From positions 372,001 to 436,000 of the forward strand of contig NZ_CP149514.1 of assembly GCF_045291545.1 (NCBI RefSeq): DNA of 64,000 nucleotides, written 5' to 3'. The notes under the pieces were generated by a model that saw only the letters and a program-made list of their open reading frames with translations, searched no databases and had not been told where the DNA came from. Position numbers and translations under genes: made by a program. This document shows, piece after piece, positions 25,470-34,116 of this stretch. The number at the start of each line of letters is the position of its first letter. The stretch's first letter is position 1. This DNA is from Gallaecimonas sp045291545. GTDB taxonomy: Bacteria > Pseudomonadota > Gammaproteobacteria > Enterobacterales > Gallaecimonadaceae.

Positions 25470-26243
25470 ATGAAAAAGGTTCTGTATTTTCTCCCGGCAT
25501 TGTTGCTCTGTGGTACTGCCATGGCAGATAACATCAAAATCGATGACCAGTGCAGCCTGAACATGCCCCATGACCTTACGGTCAACGCCCATAGTTTCAC
25601 TGTGCAAGACAGCAACAAGACGTTGATGCGTTTTGATAATGGCCAGCTGTGGCTCAATAGCAGCAAGCAGCAGCTCAGCAAGCAACAGCACCAGCAACTG
25701 ACACAGTTCAACCAGTCGCTCTATGCTGGTGTGCAAAGTGGCGCGAAACTGGCGCAGAGTGCACTGAAACTGGCTCGAGAGATCAGTGATACGGTGGTTA
25801 CCGAAATGCTCGGTGCCGATGCCGGCCAGAGTATCAGTACCAGCCTCAACACTGCTGAACAGCATATCCATAAAAAACTCTACCAGCAGGACGGTACCTG
25901 GCATTTGGGCGCCGGTAACCTGGATAACGGCATGGATCAAGCCTTTGGCGAACAGTTTGAAAAACAGATCAAAACGGCCGTACAAAAGTCACTGGGCAGC
26001 CTTTTTACCCAGCTTGGTAAAGTGATGAGCAGTGATGAAGGCGGCGATATGGAAAGTCGCCTGGACGCCTGGAGTAAGAACATGGAAGCCAAAGCCGACA
26101 AAATCGACAAGATTGCCGACAAGCGCAGTAATGAGCTGAGCCAGCAAGCCGAGGATTTCTGTCAGCAGGTCAAGGCTATTGATGCCCAAGACAACGCGCT
26201 CAAAGACAGCATCCCCGGCTGGATAGAAGTGGTGAAGCGCTAA
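25470..26243 (+). CDS. yggN: YggN family (DUF2884) secreted protein
   Basis: A 257-residue protein with a signal peptide (MKKVLYFLPALLLCGTAMA, cleavage near residue 19). The mature protein begins DNIKIDDQCSLNMPHDLTV, matching DUF2884/YggN. It is mostly helical and rich in Gln, with two cysteines, Cys27 near the N-terminus and one in EDFCQQV, that may pair. The function is unknown. It stands alone between a trmB terminator and convergent hemW. The start has AAGGAAAGC upstream. A large palindrome precedes it. Confidence 0.9.
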   Translation: MKKVLYFLPALLLCGTAMADNIKIDDQCSLNMPHDLTVNAHSFTVQDSNKTLMRFDNGQLWLNSSKQQLSKQQHQQLTQFNQSLYAGVQSGAKLAQSALKLAREISDTVVTEMLGADAGQSISTSLNTAEQHIHKKLYQQDGTWHLGAGNLDNGMDQAFGEQFEKQIKTAVQKSLGSLFTQLGKVMSSDEGGDMESRLDAWSKNMEAKADKIDKIADKRSNELSQQAEDFCQQVKAIDAQDNALKDSIPGWIEVVKR

Positions 26244-26246
26244 GCG

Positions 26247-27374
26247 CTACACAAACAGCGCCAGCAGTTGGTTTAAATAGCGATGGCCCTGGTCGGTAAG
26301 TTGCCAGTGGCTGTCGCTGTGTTGCAATAAACCTTTGACAAAGGCCTCACTCAGCAACGCGTCGGCACTGTCTGGCGCCAGCCCGGTACGGGCACGGAAC
26401 TCGGCTTTGGGTACCGGTTCAAACAACCGCAAGCGGTTCATGAAGTACTCAAACGGCAGTTCACTGCGTTCCACCTGCCAGTGCTGATCCAGATAGGGGC
26501 GGCCGGAGTCAAGGTAGCCTTTGGGGTGCTTGACCTTGACGGTGCGGCTTACTGCACCAGAGGCCGAGGTAATTTTACCGTGGGCACCACAACCAATTCC
26601 CAGATAATCGCCAAAGCGCCAGTAATTGAGATTGTGGCGGGCTTCAAAGCCGGGTTTGGCATAAGCCGACACTTCGTATTGGCGATAACCTGCGTCCAGC
26701 AGTAGCTGATGACCTGCTTCCTGAATATCCCACAAGGTTTCATCGTCCGGCAGAACCGGCGGCTTGCTGGCAAAAAGCGTATTGGGCTCGATGGTGAGCT
26801 GATACCAGGACAAGTGGGCCGGCGCACAAGCGATGGCTTGGCGTAAATCGCTGAGCGCATCTGCCGGGCGCTGGCCGGGCAGGCCGTGCATCAAATCCAG
26901 GTTGAAGCTGCGTACCCCGCAGTCAGCGGCGAGAGCGGCAGCTCGCAAGGCTTCGTCCGGATCATGGATACGGCCCAAAAGGTTCAGTTTGTCCTGCTGT
27001 AAAGACTGAATGCCAATCGACAGGCGATTAACGCCAGCCTCATAAAAACCGATGAATTTACTGGCCTCTACTGTGCCTGGGTTGGCTTCCAGAGTGATTT
27101 CAATATCGTCAGCAAAGGTCAGGCGCTGGCGTACCCCATCAAGCAGCCGGGCAATACTTTCGGGGGCAAAAATACTGGGCGTGCCACCGCCAATAAAAAT
27201 ACTCTGTAACGGCCGCTTGGCGGCCAGTGGTAGGTCGGCGTCCAGGTCCGCCAGCAGGGCATCCACATAAGCCTGCTCGGGAATGCCATCGCGTATGGCA
27301 TGGGAATTAAAATCGCAGTACGGACATTTTTGTACGCACCAGGGAATGTGGATATAAAGCGACAGTGGTGGCAT
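26247..27374 (-). CDS. hemW: Radical SAM heme chaperone HemW
   Basis: A 375-residue radical SAM protein that carries heme and delivers it to respiratory enzymes. The cluster ligands are CxxxCxxC in PWCVQKCPYCDF (Cys13, Cys17, Cys20). The heme-binding motif HNLNYW that separates HemW from the coproporphyrinogen dehydrogenase HemN is present. It is the last gene of the yggS operon, and its ATG overlaps the rdgB stop by one base. Confidence 0.96.
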   Translation of the reverse strand: MPPLSLYIHIPWCVQKCPYCDFNSHAIRDGIPEQAYVDALLADLDADLPLAAKRPLQSIFIGGGTPSIFAPESIARLLDGVRQRLTFADDIEITLEANPGTVEASKFIGFYEAGVNRLSIGIQSLQQDKLNLLGRIHDPDEALRAAALAADCGVRSFNLDLMHGLPGQRPADALSDLRQAIACAPAHLSWYQLTIEPNTLFASKPPVLPDDETLWDIQEAGHQLLLDAGYRQYEVSAYAKPGFEARHNLNYWRFGDYLGIGCGAHGKITSASGAVSRTVKVKHPKGYLDSGRPYLDQHWQVERSELPFEYFMNRLRLFEPVPKAEFRARTGLAPDSADALLSEAFVKGLLQHSDSHWQLTDQGHRYLNQLLALFV

Positions 27375-27958
27375 CAGGCGCGAAGCTCAGCCAGCAGTTG
27401 TTGCAGAGCCTTACCGCGGTGGCTGACAGCATTCTTTTCTTCTTTGCTGAGCTCGGCGGCGTGCTTGCCTAAAGCCGGCACAAAAAACACCGGATCGTAG
27501 CCAAAACCGCCGTCACCGCAGCGCTGGTGGGCGATTTCACCCTGCCACAGTCCCTGGCAAATGATCGGCAACGGATCAGCGGCGTGGCGCAAGTAAACCA
27601 GGCAGCAAACAAAGCGGGCGCTACGCTCGCTGTGCTCAGCCATGGCGCCCAGCAGCTTGTCGATATTGCTGGCGTCGCTGGCGTGTTCACCACTGTAGCG
27701 GGCGGAATGAATACCAGGGGCGCCGCCCAGGGCATCGACCACCAGGCCAGAATCATCAGCAATTGCCGGTAAGCCGGTCAGGCGAGCGGCATGGCGGGCC
27801 TTGATAATGGCGTTCTCGACGAAGGTGGTGCCGTCTTCAATGGCGTCTGCGACAGAAAAGTCACTTTGCGGGACAACGTTCATACCCAGCGGCGCCAGTA
27901 TGGCGCCCAGTTCTTTGACTTTGCCGGCATTGCCGGTGGCCAGCACAATCTTGCTCAT
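27374..27958 (-). CDS. rdgB: dITP/XTP pyrophosphatase
   Basis: Hydrolyses non-canonical purine triphosphates (dITP, XTP) to monophosphates, keeping them out of DNA. It has 194 residues: the Ham1 motif KIVLATGNAGKVKEL, the catalytic-loop Asp in IADDSGLVVDAL, and FGYDPVFFVP near the C-terminus. The start at 27958 (MSKIVLATGN) is preceded by GGAGG. It is coupled to hemW. Confidence 0.97.
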   Translation of the reverse strand: MSKIVLATGNAGKVKELGAILAPLGMNVVPQSDFSVADAIEDGTTFVENAIIKARHAARLTGLPAIADDSGLVVDALGGAPGIHSARYSGEHASDASNIDKLLGAMAEHSERSARFVCCLVYLRHAADPLPIICQGLWQGEIAHQRCGDGGFGYDPVFFVPALGKHAAELSKEEKNAVSHRGKALQQLLAELRA

Positions 27959-27992
27959 GACACCTCCGAAAAAGGGGCGCCATGATAGCACA

Positions 27993-28427
27993 TCAGTCCT
28001 GGTAGAACTTGTGGCTGAAGGTCAGTGGGTAGTGTTCGCCATTTGCCGCGGTGATGGTCAACTGGAACTGAAATTGCTCTTCGTTGCGAAAGGGGACACT
28101 GGCAATGTAGTACACCGCCGGGCCGTCTTTGATTTCACGAAAATTGAGAGTCAGGCTATTGCCCAACAGATTCCTGGCTGTGCCGGTAACCTTGGCCTTG
28201 ATACCGGGGGTGCCAGGCTTGCGGCTGTCCAGTACGGCGATATTGACCAGCCCCACCGAGTTACTACGGGTGAGCTGATACTGGCGAGCTACCTGAGGAG
28301 TTAAAAAGGTGCTGGGCAAGGCCTGGTAGTGGATCTGATAGGGCCCTTTTTGCTGCATCTGCTCAGCACCAGCCGGCATAGCCCAGGCAACAGCCAGGAT
28401 GATGAGCAGTGTGCGTAACCATGACAT
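27993..28427 (-). CDS. DUF4426 secreted protein
   Basis: A 144-residue protein with a signal peptide ending PAGA before EQMQQKGPYQIHY. The mature beta-rich part (YQIHYQALPSTFLTPQVARQYQLTRS, GLVNIAVLD) fits DUF4426, a family found in this same operon position in Vibrio and Shewanella. The function is unknown. It starts one base after the yggU stop, with GGAGCTTGAT upstream. Confidence 0.85.
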   Translation of the reverse strand: MSWLRTLLIILAVAWAMPAGAEQMQQKGPYQIHYQALPSTFLTPQVARQYQLTRSNSVGLVNIAVLDSRKPGTPGIKAKVTGTARNLLGNSLTLNFREIKDGPAVYYIASVPFRNEEQFQFQLTITAANGEHYPLTFSHKFYQD

Positions 28428-28428
28428 A

Positions 28429-28731
28429 TCAAGCTCCTTGTGGCTCGGTGAGCCAATCCCAGTCATCGGGTAGGCGGGCCGGGCACTGTACCCGAACTCG
28501 CTTGTGGCGACTGAGCTGGCCTTGCTCAATCAACACCTGAGTTTTAGCAACTTTGCACTGTTTGGCCAGCCACTTGCGGATATGCTCGTTGGCCTTACCG
28601 TCTACCGGTGGCGCGGTGATGGCCAGTTTCAGCTCATCACCGTGAATACCGGCAAAAGCATTGCGGCTGGCCTTGGGCTGCACGTACAGCTGCAGCAGTA
28701 AGTCAGCCCCTTGCCAGCTAAAGGCCGCCAC
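28429..28731 (-). CDS. yggU: YggU family (DUF167) protein
   Basis: A 100-residue protein covering the DUF167 domain: LLLQLYVQPKASRNAFAG, LKLAITAPPVDGKANEHIRKWLAKQ and SRHKRVRV. It begins with GTG two bases after the yggT stop. The function is unknown. It is usually next to yggT and proC. Confidence 0.93.
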   Translation of the reverse strand: MAAFSWQGADLLLQLYVQPKASRNAFAGIHGDELKLAITAPPVDGKANEHIRKWLAKQCKVAKTQVLIEQGQLSRHKRVRVQCPARLPDDWDWLTEPQGA

Positions 28732-28733
28732 GG

Positions 28734-29279
28734 TTAGAAGGCGATGCCGGTGAGATCCTGCAGCAACATGCGCAGGAAATAGAGCCCCAACAGGAGGATC
28801 ATCGGTGACAAGTCCAGCCCGCCCATGCTGGGCAAAATGCTGCGAATAGGCCGCAGCAGCGGTTCGGTGAGCTGAAATATGGCGGCGGCGACCGGGTGGT
28901 AGCCTTGTGCTACCCAGGACAGGATCACGCCGGCGAAAATCACATAAATGATCAGCTGAAAAATCGTACTGACCAGCTGCACCGCTGAGGCAAACAGCAG
29001 GGCCACCAGCGGTGGCATACCCCCACCAAGCAGTAGGTTCAGAACCACCAGTTTTATGGCGGTCAATACCAAGGCAAATAGTACCGAGGCGGTATCCACC
29101 GGGCCAATGGGCGGGATCACCCGGCGCAGTGGGGCCACTACAGGCTGTGTGGCTTTGACGACAAACTGGCTGAACGGATTATAAAAATCCGCCCGTGACC
29201 ACTGTAGCCAAACCCGCAGTAACACCAGCATGGTGTACAGCTCGAACAGGGTGTTGAGAAGAAAAACAACAGCGTTCAT
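28734..29279 (-). CDS. yggT: YggT family membrane protein
   Basis: A 181-residue integral membrane protein with two YGGT repeats, each with a hydrophobic helix pair followed by a Pro- and Arg-rich motif (QPVVAPLRRVIPPIGPVD and EPLLRPIRSILPSMGGLD). The eukaryotic/plastid relatives act in thylakoid or osmotic functions; in bacteria the role is poorly defined. Its start overlaps the proC stop by one base. Confidence 0.93.
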   Translation of the reverse strand: MNAVVFLLNTLFELYTMLVLLRVWLQWSRADFYNPFSQFVVKATQPVVAPLRRVIPPIGPVDTASVLFALVLTAIKLVVLNLLLGGGMPPLVALLFASAVQLVSTIFQLIIYVIFAGVILSWVAQGYHPVAAAIFQLTEPLLRPIRSILPSMGGLDLSPMILLLGLYFLRMLLQDLTGIAF

Positions 29280-30094
29280 TAAAGCTCCTTGGCCATTTCC
29301 CGCGCGCGCTTGATGGCGGCGTCCATGGCGTCAGCAACAATGCCCTCAAGACCGGCTTCTTGCAGGCTGTTTACTGCTTGGGCCGTTGTGCCACCTGGCG
29401 AGGTGACCTGGCGGCGCAGCTCGCTGATGGGCATTTCGCGCTTGCAGACCATTTGCGCCGCACCCAGGGCGGTTTGTTGTACCAGCTCACGGGCGGTCGC
29501 GGCGTTCAGGCCCAACTCCACGGCTTTTTTCTCCATGGCTTCCATAAACAGGAAGAAATAGGCCGGAGCACTGCCGGCGACGGCAATGATGTGGTCCAGT
29601 TCCGGCTCCGCCTTAACCCAGGCGGTTTTGCCAACGGCGCGCATCAGCATGTCGGCGAAGGCTTTGTCATCACTGTTGGTCGTAGCGCTGGCAAACAGGC
29701 CGGTAGCGCCCAGGCCCAGCAGTGATGGCGTGTTGGGCATGGTGCGGATCATCGGTACGGCGGCTGCGAACCAGCGTTCAAAATGGCCGAGCGTGACGCC
29801 GGCAGCAATGGAGATAAACAGCCGCTTGCCATCGTTCAGGTCGGCCAGCTCATGGCAGACCTTCTCCATGATATTGGGTTTGACGCCCAGTACGACCACG
29901 TCTGCGCCGGTTGCCGCCTGGCGGTTATCCGTGGTGGTGTTGATGCCATATTCAGCGGCCAGATGTTCAAGCTTGCCTTCGGAACGGTTGGAGGCGGTAA
30001 TGAGCTTGGCCGGGTAGCCGGAGGCAACCAGCCCGCCCATGATGGCGCCGGCCATGTTGCCAGCGCCGATAAATGCAATGCGTTTTTGTTCCAT
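29279..30094 (-). CDS. proC: Pyrroline-5-carboxylate reductase
   Basis: Last step of proline synthesis, NAD(P)H-dependent. It has 271 residues. The N-terminal Rossmann fold is RIAFIGAGNMAGAIMGGL, and the C-terminal dimerisation domain carries the signature around ELRRQVTSPGGTTAQAV. The ATG at 30094 is chosen over a TTG two codons earlier. It follows yggS by 12 nt. Confidence 0.97.
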   Translation of the reverse strand: MEQKRIAFIGAGNMAGAIMGGLVASGYPAKLITASNRSEGKLEHLAAEYGINTTTDNRQAATGADVVVLGVKPNIMEKVCHELADLNDGKRLFISIAAGVTLGHFERWFAAAVPMIRTMPNTPSLLGLGATGLFASATTNSDDKAFADMLMRAVGKTAWVKAEPELDHIIAVAGSAPAYFFLFMEAMEKKAVELGLNAATARELVQQTALGAAQMVCKREMPISELRRQVTSPGGTTAQAVNSLQEAGLEGIVADAMDAAIKRAREMAKEL

Positions 30095-30106
30095 GTTCAA
30101 CCTTGT

Positions 30107-30805
30107 TTAGTTTGTGCGGGCACCAAAAATCGTGGTACCCAGGCGAACCAGTGTAGCGCCCTCCATGATAGCGGCTTCTAGGTCATCACTCATCCCCAGT
30201 GACAGGGTGTCGGCCTGAGGGTGTTGTGCCTGCAGTTGGCGAAAAAGCGCCTGCATGGCAGCAAAGGCCTGATGCTGCTGGTGGTTGTCAGTAGTGGCCT
30301 GGGGTATCGCCATCAACCCGCGTAGTGTTAGCCGTGGTAGTGTTGCCACCTCGGCGGCCAAGGCCAGGGCGTCAGCCGCTGCCACCCCGGATTTACTGTC
30401 TTCGCCACTGATGTTCACTTGTATGCATACCTGCAGCGGTTTAAGGTGGTCTGGACGCTGCTCTGACAGGCGGCGGGCGATTTTTAGCCGGTCAATGCTC
30501 TGCACCCAGTCGAAATGCTGTGCCACCACTGCCGTCTTGTTTGACTGCAGGGGGCCGATAAGGTGCCACTGGGCATGGCTGTCTGGCTGGCAGCGGGAAA
30601 GGCCCTGGATCTTCTCCACCCCTTCCTGCACATAATTCTCGCCGAATTGCTGCTGGCCACAGGCCAGGGCGGCGATGACATCTTCAAGGGGTTTGCGCTT
30701 GCTGACCGCAAGCAATGTAATGGTATCCGGGTCACGCCCGGCAACTTCGGCAGCCTGTTTGATACGCATCCGTACAGTGTCCAGGCGTTTTGCTATGGTT
30801 GTCAT
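30107..30805 (-). CDS. yggS: PLP-binding homeostasis protein YggS
   Basis: A pyridoxal-phosphate-binding protein (PLPBP family) that maintains free PLP levels. It has 232 residues in an alanine-racemase-like barrel: the PLP lysine lies in LLAVSKRKPLEDV, with FGENYVQEGVEKI, HLIGPLQSNKT and SLGMSDDLEAAI. It heads the seven-gene operon yggS-proC-yggT-yggU-DUF4426-rdgB-hemW. Only 33 bp separate its start from the divergent pilT start. Confidence 0.96.
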   Translation of the reverse strand: MTTIAKRLDTVRMRIKQAAEVAGRDPDTITLLAVSKRKPLEDVIAALACGQQQFGENYVQEGVEKIQGLSRCQPDSHAQWHLIGPLQSNKTAVVAQHFDWVQSIDRLKIARRLSEQRPDHLKPLQVCIQVNISGEDSKSGVAAADALALAAEVATLPRLTLRGLMAIPQATTDNHQQHQAFAAMQALFRQLQAQHPQADTLSLGMSDDLEAAIMEGATLVRLGTTIFGARTN

Positions 30806-30838
30806 GTTGACCCGCTAGGTAAGAGTGATAACGACAAG

Positions 30839-31873
30839 ATGGATATTACCGAACTGCTGGCGTTTAGCGTAAAACACAACGCCTCGGATTTGCATTTGTC
30901 GGCCGGTGTGCCGCCGATGATCCGGGTTGACGGTGAAGTGCGGCGCATCAACCTGCCTGCGCTGGGGCACAAAGAAGTGCACGCGCTCATTTATGACATC
31001 ATGAATGACAAACAGCGCAAGGAATACGAAGAACGACTGGAAGTGGATTTCTCTTTTGAAGTCCCCGGCGTGGCCCGTTTTCGTGTTAACGCCTACAACC
31101 AGAACCGTGGTGCCGCAGCGGTATTTCGGACCATCCCATCCAAGGTACTGACGCTGGACCAGCTGGGGGCGCCGAACATCTTCAAAGACATTGCCAGTAA
31201 GCCCCGTGGCCTGGTGCTGGTAACCGGCCCGACCGGTTCCGGTAAGTCCACCACCCTGGCGGCGATGATCGATTACGTCAATGACAACCGTCATGACCAT
31301 ATCCTCACCATCGAGGATCCTATCGAATTTGTTCATGAAAATAAAAAGTGCCTGATCAACCAGCGGGAAGTACACCGCGACACCCACAGCTTTTCGGCAG
31401 CCCTTCGTTCAGCGCTGCGGGAAGACCCGGATGTGGTACTGGTCGGGGAATTGCGGGATCTGGAAACCATTCGTCTGGCGCTGACTGCCGCAGAAACCGG
31501 CCACCTGGTGTTCGGTACCCTGCACACCAGTTCGGCGGCCAAGACCATCGACCGGGTTATCGATGTCTTCCCGGCGGGTGAAAAATCCATGGTGCGGTCG
31601 ATGCTGTCTGAATCCCTGCAGGCGGTTATTTCACAAACCCTGCTGAAAAAAACCGGTGGTGGCCGTATTGCCGCTCACGAAATCATGATTGGCACGCCGG
31701 CTATTCGTAACCTGATCCGTGAAGACAAAGTGGCGCAGATGTATTCGGCGATTCAGACCGGTATGTCACATGGCATGCAAACGCTGGATCAGTGCCTCAA
31801 AGAGCTGCTGGGCCGCAATCTGATTAACCGCCTCGATGCGCGCAGCAAAGCGGTAGACAAGAACGCTTTCTGA
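30839..31873 (+). CDS. pilT: Type IV pilus retraction ATPase PilT
   Basis: Hexameric ATPase that powers pilus depolymerisation and twitching motility. It has 344 residues. The start at 30839 gives MDITELLAFSVKHNASDLHLS, as in orthologues. Walker A is GPTGSGKST (residues 130-138), with the Asp box HILTIEDPIEFVHENKK, Walker B VVLVGELRDLETIRLA and the C-terminal AIRNLIREDKVAQM, the PilT-specific motif. pilU follows after 10 nt. Confidence 0.97.
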   Translation: MDITELLAFSVKHNASDLHLSAGVPPMIRVDGEVRRINLPALGHKEVHALIYDIMNDKQRKEYEERLEVDFSFEVPGVARFRVNAYNQNRGAAAVFRTIPSKVLTLDQLGAPNIFKDIASKPRGLVLVTGPTGSGKSTTLAAMIDYVNDNRHDHILTIEDPIEFVHENKKCLINQREVHRDTHSFSAALRSALREDPDVVLVGELRDLETIRLALTAAETGHLVFGTLHTSSAAKTIDRVIDVFPAGEKSMVRSMLSESLQAVISQTLLKKTGGGRIAAHEIMIGTPAIRNLIREDKVAQMYSAIQTGMSHGMQTLDQCLKELLGRNLINRLDARSKAVDKNAF

Positions 31874-31883
31874 GGACAACAAC

Positions 31884-32993
31884 ATGGATATGAAAAGCCT
31901 GCTGCAGCACATGATCGAACATGGCGCGTCGGATCTGTTCATTACCGCGGGCCTGCCACCGAGCATCAAGGTAGATGGTGAGATCCGGCCGGTGACCGAC
32001 CAGCCCCTGGCCAACGTCGATGCCCGGGCGATGGTCGAGTCGGTGATGAACAGCAAGCAGAAAACGGAATTTCGTGAACACAAAGACAGTAACTTTGCCA
32101 TCAGTGCCAAAGGTATCGGCCGTTTCCGGGTTTCCGTGTTTACCCAGCGGGATTCGGCTGGCATGGTACTGCGGCGCATTCAGACCGAAATCCCCACCAT
32201 CGATGAACTGGGCTTGCCTGACAGTCTTAAAGATATTGTCATGACCAAGCGCGGCCTGGTGCTGATGGTTGGCGCCACCGGTACCGGCAAGTCCACCTCG
32301 CTGGCGGCGATGATTGGCTATCGCAATGAAAATAGCCGCGGCCATATCATCACCATTGAAGACCCTATCGAGTTCGTCCATAACCACCGGCACTGCATTG
32401 TTACCCAGCGGGAAGTGGGCATTGATTGTGAATCCTTTGATGTGGCGCTGAAGAACAGCTTGCGCCAGGCCCCGGATGTGATTTTGCTCGGCGAAATCCG
32501 CAGCCGTGAAACCATGGAATTTGCCCTGGCCTTCGCCGAAACCGGTCACCTGTGCCTGGCTACGCTGCACGCCAACAATGCCAACCAGGCTTTGGAAAGG
32601 GTGCTGCATTTGGTGCCCAAGGAGCAGCACGATCAGTTCCTGTTTGATATGAGCCTGAACCTGCGAGCCATTGTCGCGCAGCAACTGGTACCGAAAAAAG
32701 ACGGTTTAGGGCGGGTTGTGGCGACCGAAGTATTGCTGCAATCACCACTGGTGTCAGAGCAGATCCGTAAAGGTGAATTGCATTTACTGAAAGACACCAT
32801 GGAGCGTTCTCGCGAGCTGGGCATGATGACGTTCGACCGGGCGCTGTTTGAGCTCTTTGCCAAAGGTGAGATCAGTTATGCCGATGCACTGCACTATGCC
32901 GACTCGCCGAACGATCTGCGCTTGATGATCAAACTGAGCCAGAATGAGGCTGGGAAAACCAGTTCACTCGATAATGTCACTATCAGCGAATAA
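31884..32993 (+). CDS. pilU: PilT-dependent retraction ATPase PilU
   Basis: Paralogue of PilT that assists retraction under load. It has 369 residues. Walker A is GATGTGKST near residue 133, Walker B VILLGEIRSRETMEFA, and the Asp box HIITIEDPIEFVHNH. A C-terminal tail of about 25 residues beyond PilT is typical of PilU. It is cotranscribed with pilT and closed by a terminator. Confidence 0.96.
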   Translation: MDMKSLLQHMIEHGASDLFITAGLPPSIKVDGEIRPVTDQPLANVDARAMVESVMNSKQKTEFREHKDSNFAISAKGIGRFRVSVFTQRDSAGMVLRRIQTEIPTIDELGLPDSLKDIVMTKRGLVLMVGATGTGKSTSLAAMIGYRNENSRGHIITIEDPIEFVHNHRHCIVTQREVGIDCESFDVALKNSLRQAPDVILLGEIRSRETMEFALAFAETGHLCLATLHANNANQALERVLHLVPKEQHDQFLFDMSLNLRAIVAQQLVPKKDGLGRVVATEVLLQSPLVSEQIRKGELHLLKDTMERSRELGMMTFDRALFELFAKGEISYADALHYADSPNDLRLMIKLSQNEAGKTSSLDNVTISE

Positions 32994-33020
32994 AAAAGGG
33001 CGCTCAGGCGCCCTTTTTTA
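32992..33020. terminator. Bidirectional terminator between pilU and ruvX
   Basis: AAAAAA, stem GGGCGC/GCGCCC around TCAG, TTTTTT. The symmetric A and T tracts serve both convergent genes. Confidence 0.9.
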
Positions 33021-33434
33021 ATATTGATTTTCAAACCAGCTTTCTAGGATCAAACAGGCCGACACCGAGTCTATTTTACCCTTTTCCAGCGCCTGATAGC
33101 CGCCATGGGCGAATAACCATTCCTTGGCTGCGGCGGTGGTCAGGCGCTCGTCCTGCGTTTCTACCTGCAGGCCAAAGCGGCCATGCAAACGCCCGGCAAA
33201 TTTGCGGGCCGCAGCGGTAGTGTTCTGCTCGGTGCCATCCATGTTTAGGGGCAGGCCAACCACCAGCAGATCCGGCTGCCATTCGGCTAGTACCTTGGCG
33301 ACTTGTTGCCAGTCGGGTTGGCCGTCATTGGCTCGCAGAGCCGGTAATGGCTGCGCCGAACCGGTGATTTCTTGGCCTACTGCAACACCAATACTTTTTG
33401 CGCCGTGGTCAAAGGCGATGAGGGTACGGGCCAT
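33018..33434 (-). CDS. ruvX: Putative pre-16S rRNA nuclease / Holliday junction resolvase-like YqgF
   Basis: A 138-residue RNase H-like protein: AFDHGAKSIGVAVGQ (first acidic residue), LLVVGLPLNMDG, DERLTTAAAKEWL and the final acidic residue in KGKIDSVSACLILESW. In E. coli YqgF matures the 16S rRNA 5' end. Its start overlaps the yqgE stop by one base. Confidence 0.96.
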   Translation of the reverse strand: MARTLIAFDHGAKSIGVAVGQEITGSAQPLPALRANDGQPDWQQVAKVLAEWQPDLLVVGLPLNMDGTEQNTTAAARKFAGRLHGRFGLQVETQDERLTTAAAKEWLFAHGGYQALEKGKIDSVSACLILESWFENQY

Positions 33435-34006
33435 CAGGCGTGGCCCACATCACTGGACAATTGCCAGATATCAAAACCCAGGTGTTCACAGGCCATTTGC
33501 CAGCGTTGGGCCGGTGGCGTCTCAAACAGCAGTTTCTGTGCGAATTTTGGATCGGCCGGTACCAGCAGCCAGGCGTTGTCTGTCAGTTCTTTTTCCAGTT
33601 GCCCGGCTTCCCAGCCGGCATAACCGAGGGTCACGATAAACTGGGCCGGGCCTTGCTGGCCGCCAAGGGTAGAGAGGATGTCGACAGAGGTGGTCACCAT
33701 CAGATGCTCGCCCAGTGGCAGGCTGGCATTAAAACCCCGCTTGGGGGTATGAATAACAAAGCCCCGCTCCGGGTTAACCGGCCCGCCAGAAAAAACGTGG
33801 CGGCCACGCAGACTGGTGGGCTCGTCATCATCGACCAGCTGTAACTGGCGCAGCATGTCGGTAACGGTGATTTTAACCGGTTGATTCACCACCAGCCCCA
33901 TGGCGCCTTCATCGTTGTGCTCGCACAAGTAGGTCACTGTGCGGGCAAACAAGGGGTCGCGCATGGCTGGTGTGGCAACCAGAAAATGATTTTGCAGACC
34001 ACTCAT
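33434..34006 (-). CDS. yqgE: UPF0301/AlgH family protein YqgE
   Basis: A 190-residue protein of the DUF179 family: FLVATPAMRDPLFARTVTYLCEHNDEGAMGLVVN, then GGPVNPERGFVIH and GYAGWEAGQLEKEL. The function is unknown; the Pseudomonas homologue AlgH affects alginate regulation. The ATG at 34006 is preferred to one two codons upstream. It forms the yqgE-ruvX pair; gshB lies 110 bp upstream on the same strand. Confidence 0.93.
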   Translation of the reverse strand: MSGLQNHFLVATPAMRDPLFARTVTYLCEHNDEGAMGLVVNQPVKITVTDMLRQLQLVDDDEPTSLRGRHVFSGGPVNPERGFVIHTPKRGFNASLPLGEHLMVTTSVDILSTLGGQQGPAQFIVTLGYAGWEAGQLEKELTDNAWLLVPADPKFAQKLLFETPPAQRWQMACEHLGFDIWQLSSDVGHA

Positions 34007-34116
34007 AGGCATGTACCGATCGTCGGTCTCTTCTCTCTAGTATGGCAATAGCTTGCAGACATGGCATAAAACTGGGGGCGTCAGTGCTGTTTTTCAAGGG
34101 GCGTAGCCCCCAAGAG

